Source of the DNA: an uncultured Muribaculaceae bacterium
GTDB taxonomy: Bacteria > Bacteroidota > Bacteroidia > Bacteroidales > Muribaculaceae
DNA: 64,000 nucleotides
Assembly (NCBI GenBank): GCA_910583675.1
Contig: CAJTYH010000005.1
Coordinates: 1-64,000, forward strand
Reading direction: 5' to 3'
Below the pieces are notes generated by a model. The model ran no database searches and had not been told where the DNA came from. It saw only the letters and a list, made by a program, of their open reading frames with translations. The position numbers and the translations under genes are program-made. Shown here piece after piece: positions 58,136 through 64,000 of the stretch (position 1 is the stretch's first letter; each line of letters opens with the position of its first letter).

Positions 58136-58801
58136 ATGGATATTAACAAAGCGATAGTCGAAGATAAGCAACCCGAAATACGTTCACGGATAAACGATTA
58201 CATTGAATATGATGAACTGATTTCACCTACTGAATTTGCAAACAAGGTTAATATAGATCCATCAGGGCTTATTAAAATGCTCAAGGGGCAAATGAAAATA
58301 ACTCTCGCAACGCTTAAAAAAATTTCAGACGCTTATGGCCTTAGAATGGATTGGTTAATTTTTGGCATGGAGCCTCAGCGTGAGCCAAAGCCGGAAATCA
58401 GCTACACCGACGGCGTGCCCTATTACGATGAAATGTTCGAGTGCGGCTTTAACGAACTGGCCGCGCCCAATTCGGAAAATCCCGAATATTTGATAAAGAT
58501 GCCGGGCTATGAAAAGGCTACGCTGTGGTGCAACGCCTCCGGTGCGTCCATGGAGCCGGAGATCAACAACGGCGACATAATAGCAATGCGCCGTATAGAG
58601 GATTTTTCTTTTCTCACATTCGGCGACATATACGGTATCATCACAACAAACGGGCTGCGAACCATAAAACGCCTTGGCAAAAGCAAAGAACCCGGCTGCT
58701 ATCGCCTCATACCGACAAACAAGGAATACGACGAACAGGATATACCCAAAGACAAAATAATGATTGTTTACCGCGTCATGGGCGCAATGAAGGCTTTTTG
58801 A
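58136..58801 (+). CDS. CI-type repressor with S24 peptidase domain
   Basis: 221 aa. The N-terminal HTH (about 28-75: ISPTEFANKVNIDPSGLIKM then LKGQMKITLATLKKISDAYG) is followed by a LexA/CI-type autopeptidase. The nucleophile is Ser138 in ASGASMEP and the base is Lys178 in LRTIKRLG, a normal 40-residue spacing. It keeps the lysogen silent and should self-cleave after DNA damage. It faces the early operon divergently across the operators. Confidence 0.93.
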   Translation: MDINKAIVEDKQPEIRSRINDYIEYDELISPTEFANKVNIDPSGLIKMLKGQMKITLATLKKISDAYGLRMDWLIFGMEPQREPKPEISYTDGVPYYDEMFECGFNELAAPNSENPEYLIKMPGYEKATLWCNASGASMEPEINNGDIIAMRRIEDFSFLTFGDIYGIITTNGLRTIKRLGKSKEPGCYRLIPTNKEYDEQDIPKDKIMIVYRVMGAMKAF

Positions 58802-58804
58802 ATA

Positions 58805-59353
58805 ATGACAAAGATAGTTTTTATATCCCTTTTGGCATTTCTGTGTTTTTATGGCGCAAGTTTGATCAAAACGACAAAAACAAATAAATCGAATCCCTCA
58901 AACAAACGGAGCCTACCGAAGCCATTTGTACGGATGCTCAACAGAGAGGGTGATCCAGATGAGGATGAATGGTACACTTACATAGCAGGAGTGCCATACC
59001 ATGGCTCAACATCCGATATAGGAGGATTTACAGGCTATGTTTTAAATGACCTGTTCAATGAACATGATGCAAACGCGATGGCCGTATGTCGCGGCAACGA
59101 TATGAAATTACTGGGTTATATTCCGGCCAAGGAACTATCAGAATATCATGAATGGAGCGACGGCTGGCCAATGCCGTGCGTCGGATTTATATATATTGAA
59201 GATGGGCAATATAGGGGTAGGGTAAAAATACTGCGCCCTTGTAATGAGGAATTTCTACAAACAGAATTTAGCCGTTATCTACAATGGATCAAAGACAATT
59301 ACGGAAATGAGTATTTACCGAAAACGATGTCAATGCGGTTTAACACAGAATAA
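58805..59353 (+). CDS. Membrane-anchored HIRAN-domain protein
   Basis: 182 aa, 3 bases after the repressor and so co-transcribed with it. It has one N-terminal membrane helix (MTKIVFISLLAFLCFYGASL). A HIRAN-type domain at about 58-120 shows IAGVPYHGSTSDIGGF, LFNEHDANAMAVCRGND and LLGYIPAKELSEY. HIRAN domains in other proteins bind DNA ends and usually sit on helicases. Here the domain stands alone on a membrane anchor and is made in the lysogen, so a role in excluding other phages is plausible. Its stop abuts that of integrase with no gap. Confidence 0.75.
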   Translation: MTKIVFISLLAFLCFYGASLIKTTKTNKSNPSNKRSLPKPFVRMLNREGDPDEDEWYTYIAGVPYHGSTSDIGGFTGYVLNDLFNEHDANAMAVCRGNDMKLLGYIPAKELSEYHEWSDGWPMPCVGFIYIEDGQYRGRVKILRPCNEEFLQTEFSRYLQWIKDNYGNEYLPKTMSMRFNTE

Positions 59354-60559
59354 TTACAACTCCAGTTCCGGCAAACTATTTATCGCTGCCTCTTTGAGAC
59401 TGTCAATTACTCGCAGATATTTTTCGGTGTGGCGCAGGTCGCTATGTCCCAACAGGTTCGCAACCGTTTTTATGTTTGCGCCGTTGCTAAGTATGTTGGT
59501 GGCGAAAGAGTGTCGGGCGCAGTGCCACGTTATATGTTTGTCTATGCCGGCCCGCTTAGTCCAGTGGCGCAATGCCTTTAGGCACATAGTATGCGACGGT
59601 AAAGGAAATATCAGTGCATCGCGTTTGCCCTCGCCTATAAGTTTGAGCAAACCATCATTTAGGGGTATTACCACGCCCGATGCGCTGCTATGTCCCTTAG
59701 TCTTGGATTGCTCAAAGATAAGGATCCGGTTTGCGTAGTCAACGTTTGCATAGGTTAAATCTTTCACATCACACCAACGCAACCCACAATAGAGGCAGAA
59801 AATAAATGCTCTGCGTATATCGGGGTTCTCTCGCTCCACCGGGGTTGCAATTAGCCTTTTTACCTCTTCGATACTTAAAACGTCTTTTGTCAGTTTGTTT
59901 TTGTCTATCTTAATGGAAACGCCGTTGCAGGGATTCTTACGCATTACATCCTTATCCACCATCGCCTTTATTACTTTCTTAAATCTCGCGTAAAGGGTAT
60001 GCGGCGTTTCACCATTGAAGCGGCTTTGTAAATATTCAGTAAAACCTACCATCATGTCCTTAGTAACTTGATTTGGCTTCATGCGTTTGGCAAACTTTTG
60101 GTAGACTGGTTTGCTGTCAAGATATTCTACAAACACTTCGTGCACCCTCTTGATTTTGCCTTTGTCGGTCTTGGTATAGTCGGCTATGAAAACGTCGTAC
60201 CATGTGTGAAAATCTACCTCGTCGGTTTTCTTGACGCGGTAGCCTTCGGTCTGCTCCAACATCTGCTGTCCGCGCTCGTATCTTATGCGCTTGGCAGTGT
60301 CAAGCGTGTCGCGGTTGTATTGTCGTTCCTCCGGGGTTCGTGGTGCTTGCCACAGGAATAGAGAGAGTATTTCATTCTCGCGATCATTCCTCATATAGAC
60401 AGTACCTGTACGACTGACCGCCTCGGTTTTGCCTAAGTAAAATTCCAGATAGAGGCTTATGCGCCCATCCGAAAGGATTCGGCCCATGAGTTTGGGATTG
60501 TCCCCGGCGTTGCCCTCTATTAAATAGGTGCCGTCGGCTCTCAAATTCTTTTTTGCCAT
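59354..60559 (-). CDS. int: Tyrosine integrase
   Basis: 401 aa. An N-terminal arm-binding part and a SAM-like core-binding domain (about 112-215) precede the catalytic domain. Catalytic residues are Arg261 (CGLRWCD), His346 and Arg349 (HCARHS), His372 (LLGHSD) and Tyr381 (HTEKYLRV). It inserts the phage into the tRNA-Thr 3' end 207 bases away. Its promoter overlaps an arm-type repeat, suggesting self-repression. Confidence 0.96.
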   Translation of the reverse strand: MAKKNLRADGTYLIEGNAGDNPKLMGRILSDGRISLYLEFYLGKTEAVSRTGTVYMRNDRENEILSLFLWQAPRTPEERQYNRDTLDTAKRIRYERGQQMLEQTEGYRVKKTDEVDFHTWYDVFIADYTKTDKGKIKRVHEVFVEYLDSKPVYQKFAKRMKPNQVTKDMMVGFTEYLQSRFNGETPHTLYARFKKVIKAMVDKDVMRKNPCNGVSIKIDKNKLTKDVLSIEEVKRLIATPVERENPDIRRAFIFCLYCGLRWCDVKDLTYANVDYANRILIFEQSKTKGHSSASGVVIPLNDGLLKLIGEGKRDALIFPLPSHTMCLKALRHWTKRAGIDKHITWHCARHSFATNILSNGANIKTVANLLGHSDLRHTEKYLRVIDSLKEAAINSLPELEL

Positions 60560-60597
60560 GTAGTTTTTTTTATATGCCCTTGTTTTCCTTTGTTTTA

Positions 60598-60626
60598 CAA
60601 AGGTACAAAAAAGATTTCACCACAAA
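60598..60626 (-). promoter_or_regulatory. Integrase promoter
   Basis: On the minus strand TACCTTTG (60605-60598) with TTTG (60626-60623) 17 bases upstream. The -33 element lies inside the arm-type repeat 60619-60650. Confidence 0.7.
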
Positions 60627-60650
60627 GCACCCACAAAGCACTTTTCAACA
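60619..60650 (+). repeat. Integrase arm-type site, right copy
   Basis: Matches 17804-17835 at 29 of 32 positions, containing CACAAAGCAC and ACAAAGCACTTTT. It lies 116 bases inside attR. Confidence 0.65.
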
Positions 60651-60765
60651 AAATATAGTCTTGAATATGAAAATAAGAGAAAACGGCAAAAATCGAAGTA
60701 TCTTAAAATCAACATATTACTTTCCTTTGATTTCCTTTGTTTCACCGCAAAAAACGGTCAAATAG

Positions 60766-60780
60766 CCCACTCGCGGCTCC
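60766..60780 (+). repeat. attR core
   Basis: CCCACTCGCGGCTCC, identical to the tRNA-Thr 3' end at 17736-17750. Only the core is present, with no tRNA body before it. It is directly followed by the displaced host terminator. Confidence 0.95.
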
Positions 60781-60836
60781 AACAACAAAAATCGGCGATA
60801 TGCTTTTAACTGCATATCGCCGATTTTTGTTGTTGG
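60779..60836. terminator. Displaced tRNA-Thr terminator, also ends holB
   Basis: A perfect 25-bp inverted repeat: arms 60779-60803 and 60812-60836 with an 8-base loop, beginning CCAACAACAAAAATCGG. Before integration it followed tRNA-Thr directly. It now lies 43 kb away but still closes holB on the minus strand (T-rich on both sides). Confidence 0.88.
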
Positions 60837-60880
60837 ACGAAGTGCTACGTAACGTCGCTTTACAGATCGCCCATGCGATG

Positions 60881-62005
60881 TCAGGCTTTCAGGAGGAGGA
60901 TCACATGGATGGCGAGATCGAAGAAGACGATTTTGGCATTGGCATTGGCTGCGATGTCAAGACGCGCCTGCCTGAACTCGGAAAGGAGGCGTTCTACGTT
61001 ACGTTCGTTTATAAATGGAGAAAAGCGTGCACTGAATGCCTTCTCAGCCGGCGTAAGATAAACCAACGAGGGTATATGAAGATTTGTTATGAAGTTTTCC
61101 CTCATCATGCGCTCGCAATATGACAGGAACCGTATCTCTGCCTCACGTCCAAGCGCAGAGATGTCTACGCTCCACTTTCTCAGCACACCTACCTGACGCT
61201 TGTATGCCGCACGCATCAATAGCATGAAAAATTCCAGGAATTGCGAATACTCCTTGCTTTGAAGCATATGGTTGCGGGCGGCAGTTATGCTCCCATCGGA
61301 AATATGGGCAACAGCCATAGCGGAAGAGCGGTCTGCACCAACCTCCTGTTCAAGATATGAGGCTATGTCATTGGCCGGTATACGATTGACAGGTACGCTT
61401 TGCAGACGAGAACGCACTGTGGGTAGAATTTCCCCGGGATTGTCGCTAACAAAAACCAACAGCGAATCCGGAAACGGCTCCTCTATAAGCTTAAGTAGCT
61501 TGTTGGCACACTCGTTCTGCATGCGCTCCGGAAGCCATAACAGCAAAATCCTGTACTTTGTGGAATACGATGTCTTGGAGAACTTGTGCGCTATGTTCAA
61601 TGCCTCCGCGGAATATATTACCGGTTGCCCATTTGGGTTACCCAACATCTGCAACCATCGGTCAAACTCCATGAAGGGCGAATCTGCAAGAAATTGCTTC
61701 CATTCCTTTGCCAGATCATCGCACACGCCTGCCGCACTTGCGCTTTTCAATATAGGGAAAGAAAATAATGCATCGGGATGATTGAAACTCTCATGCTGCA
61801 GACATGAGGGACAATGTCCACAAGGCTCACCATCATGAGTGCGGTTTTCACAATGGACATACTGGGCAAAGGCACGTGCCAAAGCGAACTTCCCAACGCC
61901 TGACGGCCCTTCAATAAGTATCGCATGCGGTATCCGACCGCTATCTGCCATGCCACGCAAGCGATCCTTGGCTCGTGAGTGTCCCGGTATATCTGAAAAT
62001 CGCAC
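60881..62005 (-). CDS. holB: DNA polymerase III delta' subunit
   Basis: 374 aa. It starts MRFSDIPGHSRAKDRLRGMA. Walker A is GPSGVGKFAL (33-42), and zinc cysteines occur in CENRTHDGEPCGHCPSCLQ (about 52-70). Clamp-loader motifs are KLLKLIEEP and RSRLQSV. The protein is part of the clamp loader of the replicative polymerase. It follows the TPR gene in one operon and ends at the displaced terminator. Confidence 0.94.
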   Translation of the reverse strand: MRFSDIPGHSRAKDRLRGMADSGRIPHAILIEGPSGVGKFALARAFAQYVHCENRTHDGEPCGHCPSCLQHESFNHPDALFSFPILKSASAAGVCDDLAKEWKQFLADSPFMEFDRWLQMLGNPNGQPVIYSAEALNIAHKFSKTSYSTKYRILLLWLPERMQNECANKLLKLIEEPFPDSLLVFVSDNPGEILPTVRSRLQSVPVNRIPANDIASYLEQEVGADRSSAMAVAHISDGSITAARNHMLQSKEYSQFLEFFMLLMRAAYKRQVGVLRKWSVDISALGREAEIRFLSYCERMMRENFITNLHIPSLVYLTPAEKAFSARFSPFINERNVERLLSEFRQARLDIAANANAKIVFFDLAIHVILLLKA

Positions 62006-62049
62006 TGTAGTTTCTTATGAGGTGTTAACAATTTAGATTCACTTTCATC

Positions 62050-63558
62050 TCATTGATCGGAGAGTTTGCCGTTATCATCATGGCTCCATGATCCCTGAAA
62101 GAACTCTTTGGGAAGCATGTCTGCCACGGGATCCCGTCGAGGAGCATTGATGGAAATACGGTCGGGATTCGAGGCCAGTTCGCAGATGTATTTCAAGGTA
62201 GCCTTCATTCCACGCCAACGCATCATATCGTCCAGATCAGTGATCGGCGGATCCTGTTTGATAAGGGCATCGGATATTTCCATAGCATCGCGATAGTTTC
62301 CGGTCATGAGATTCGCACCGGCCACAAGCAGATAACAGAACGGCGAGAATCCGTATCTTATGCCTTCCGGAGCCTGCGACTGCTCCAGACACCAGTCGAA
62401 CAGCTCAATTACGCGCTCATAACGCGATGCCTCATAATTGATACGGATATAATATTCCATACCCTCCCTTAAGGTATAGCGTTCGTGATAATAGTCCAGC
62501 ATGTCAAGCGCCCCAAGCAGCTCATGCTCATTGGCAAGCTGTGCCGCCATCTCAAGCCATTTCCTTTCCGTATGCCCGGTCTGCCGGGAGAACAGTTCGA
62601 GGAACGGTACAGGATCGTCGGGGTGCATCTTAAGTATATCAAGCAATACAAAGGAATTTGCCTCGGATGAAACCATGAATCCACGGTAAACCTCAAGCGC
62701 CGCACCTTTTTTGCCATCGGCACGATATGCCTCAGCAAGCGCCTTGACCGCCAATGAGTTTTCCGGCTCCACCCTCAAAACATCCGAAAGGAGCGCTATC
62801 GCCTCGTGGCGGGTGTCATCAGAGGTCGCCAATGCGAGCCCTTTCATAAGCTGCGCATGCACATGCGACGGATCTATGGCAAGGGCATAGTCCGCTGCCA
62901 CAATCGCCTCGTCGAAATGTTCCATGCCAAATTCAGCCTTGGCAAGCTGCACCCAGTCGTCAGGATTGAAAGGTTCGTTCTTCGTCAACTCCTCAGCAAG
63001 GTCGCGCGCTACGGAAATATAACGGTCGTTATGTATCAATGCCTCGGAAGCCTCGTAATACAGCAATTCCTTGAACTCCGTGCGTTCCTCAAGAATGTGC
63101 ACATTCTCTGCAATCAGGTCGTCACGATCAAGTTCATGCAATGTGTCTATAAGACGAATCAATGCCTCACAACTGAATCGCACGCCGGAAGCCAGAAGTT
63201 CCGTAAGGCCGTCTTCCGGGTTACCGTCAGGATAATTCTTCAATGACAAGTCCAACACTCCCCATAATGCGCTTTCCTCACGCCCTTTCCTGTCAAACAT
63301 GGCACGCGCCGACTGGTCGTTCACGGCTGAGAGGAAAAACGCCTTCCGCTCGTCAAGGAACTTGCTGTCCGGGTAAAGCCTGGCACCGGCAAGAAGCACG
63401 TACAACAGAACCATGTCGTCCCCTTCATCCTGTGCGAAATCGTAGATGTCCAACAGCTCATCCTCCTCATAGAATTCGGAATTGTTGTTATTCATCACAT
63501 CGGCACGAAAGCGATCATACAAATCGCGCATGTATTGCTCGTCATTCTGTGGCATCAA
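62050..63558 (-). CDS. Tetratricopeptide-repeat protein
   Basis: 502 aa, with an acidic N-terminal stretch (EFYEEDELLDIYDFAQDEGD) and helical repeats from about 170 to 460. The clearest TPR units are AKAEFGMEHFDEAIVAADYA, ALAIDPSHVHAQLMKGLALA, and NSLAVKALAEAYRADGKKGA. No signal peptide. Probably a cytoplasmic scaffold; the partner is unknown. It is conserved upstream of holB in Bacteroidales by my recollection, which the sequence cannot confirm. Confidence 0.88.
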   Translation of the reverse strand: MMPQNDEQYMRDLYDRFRADVMNNNNSEFYEEDELLDIYDFAQDEGDDMVLLYVLLAGARLYPDSKFLDERKAFFLSAVNDQSARAMFDRKGREESALWGVLDLSLKNYPDGNPEDGLTELLASGVRFSCEALIRLIDTLHELDRDDLIAENVHILEERTEFKELLYYEASEALIHNDRYISVARDLAEELTKNEPFNPDDWVQLAKAEFGMEHFDEAIVAADYALAIDPSHVHAQLMKGLALATSDDTRHEAIALLSDVLRVEPENSLAVKALAEAYRADGKKGAALEVYRGFMVSSEANSFVLLDILKMHPDDPVPFLELFSRQTGHTERKWLEMAAQLANEHELLGALDMLDYYHERYTLREGMEYYIRINYEASRYERVIELFDWCLEQSQAPEGIRYGFSPFCYLLVAGANLMTGNYRDAMEISDALIKQDPPITDLDDMMRWRGMKATLKYICELASNPDRISINAPRRDPVADMLPKEFFQGSWSHDDNGKLSDQ

Positions 63559-63593
63559 AACATGAATATTACTTAGACTGATTTATTGTCATG

Positions 63594-63628
63594 AAAAGAG
63601 CAACCCGGCCGATGCATCGGCGCATCGG
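63594..63628 (-). terminator. Hairpin after glnS
   Basis: CCGATGC (63609-63615) pairs with GCATCGG (63622-63628). On the minus strand a pyrimidine-rich stretch ending TTTT follows. Modest terminator between glnS and the TPR gene. Confidence 0.4.
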
Positions 63629-63657
63629 TCGGATATACCAAACAACTGAACTGCCGC

Positions 63658-64000
63658 TCACTTCTTCTGGGCTTTTTCCCAGCTATCCTTCAAAGCGATA
63701 GTGCGGTTGAAAATCAAGTTCCCGGACGTGCTGTCATAGTCAGGAGTAAAATAACCGATACGTTGGAACTGGAACTTGGCTCCCTTTTCTGCATTCTTGG
63801 CAATGAAAGGCTCCACTTTAACACCTCTCACTTCCACAAGGGAATCTGGATTAAGCAGCTCACGGAAATCCTTGTCTGACTCAGCAGACGGATTCTCCAC
63901 GGAGAACAGGCGATCATAAAGACGAACCGTCGCGTCTACCGCATCGGCGGCAGAAACCCAATGAAGCGTGCCTTTTACCTTGCGGGAAGCCCCGGGAAGC
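63658..64000 (-). CDS. glnS: Glutaminyl-tRNA synthetase, C-terminal part
   Basis: The frame is open to the window edge, so the 5' part lies beyond 64000. The visible 113 codons read RKVKGTLHWVSAADAVDATV then RLYDRLFSVENPSAE, then LVEVRGVKVEPFIA and FQRIGYFTPDYDSTSG to the end FNRTIALKDSWEKAQKK. This is the anticodon-binding beta-barrel end of GlnRS. The enzyme charges tRNA-Gln. It is a housekeeping chromosomal gene to the right of the prophage. Confidence 0.95.
   Translation of the reverse strand, partial: LPGASRKVKGTLHWVSAADAVDATVRLYDRLFSVENPSAESDKDFRELLNPDSLVEVRGVKVEPFIAKNAEKGAKFQFQRIGYFTPDYDSTSGNLIFNRTIALKDSWEKAQKK

Larger units (their letters stand above)
17736..60780. mobile_element. 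Integrated prophage, about 43.0 kb, siphovirus type
   Basis: Bounded by a 15-bp direct repeat that includes the 3' end of tRNA-Thr. It contains integrase at the right end, repressor, complete replication, packaging, head, tail and lysis genes, mostly minus strand. HK97-type head genes plus a tail tube, a frameshifted tail chaperone and a 1,035-aa tape measure indicate a long non-contractile tail. All structural genes appear intact; only methyltransferase-region genes show frameshifts. It may be inducible, but this is not shown. Confidence 0.96.

Overview
The window reads as a Bacteroidales chromosome, most likely a Muribaculaceae-type gut organism. Promoters carry the Bacteroidota -7 box TAnnTTTG with a TTTG/TTG about 19 bases upstream. 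The chromosomal genes are typical of the order: a PHP tyrosine phosphatase, a glycogen/starch synthase, a DUF4270 lipoprotein, holB, a TPR protein and glnS. The family assignment is inference from gene content.

Layout. (1) 1-~14 kb is accessory DNA of a conjugative or mobilizable element: small unknown genes, an OmpA-type outer-membrane protein, a MobV relaxase with a candidate oriT, a winged-helix accessory protein, membrane and lipoproteins, a resolvase-like protein that has lost its catalytic residues, a DUF1281-type protein and an SSB. No integrase lies in this part, so one end of the element is probably left of the window. (2) 14.26-17.75 kb is chromosome ending in tRNA-Thr(CGT). (3) 17,736-60,780 is a complete 43.0-kb siphovirus-type prophage in the 3' end of that tRNA, bounded by a 15-bp direct repeat. 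(4) 60.8-64 kb is chromosome again (holB, TPR protein, glnS 3' part).

The prophage is almost entirely on the minus strand. From the right end inward: tyrosine integrase; a plus-strand immunity pair (S24 repressor and a membrane-anchored HIRAN protein); early genes (HTH protein, DUF2800, DUF2815, DNA polymerase A, a C-type-lectin-like protein, two frameshifted DNA methyltransferases, radical SAM protein, VapE/primase helicase, VRR-NUC, SNF2 helicase, HNH); then packaging and head genes (TerS, TerL, portal, protease, capsid); connectors and tail (tail tube, -1 frameshifted tail chaperone, tape measure, three very large tail/tip proteins, LRR proteins); then lysis (coiled-coil membrane protein, GH108 endolysin, a probable unimolecular spanin).

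The most interesting parts are: a plus-strand cargo operon between tail chaperone and tape measure, encoding two related membrane-anchored proteins of unknown function beside a truncated duplicate of the tape-measure start; the HIRAN protein co-transcribed with the repressor; a nine-copy AGTTACC array in the replication region; two adjacent methyltransferases both broken by -1 frameshifts, one at a run of eight G; and the exchange of the tRNA's native terminator for a phage-borne one.
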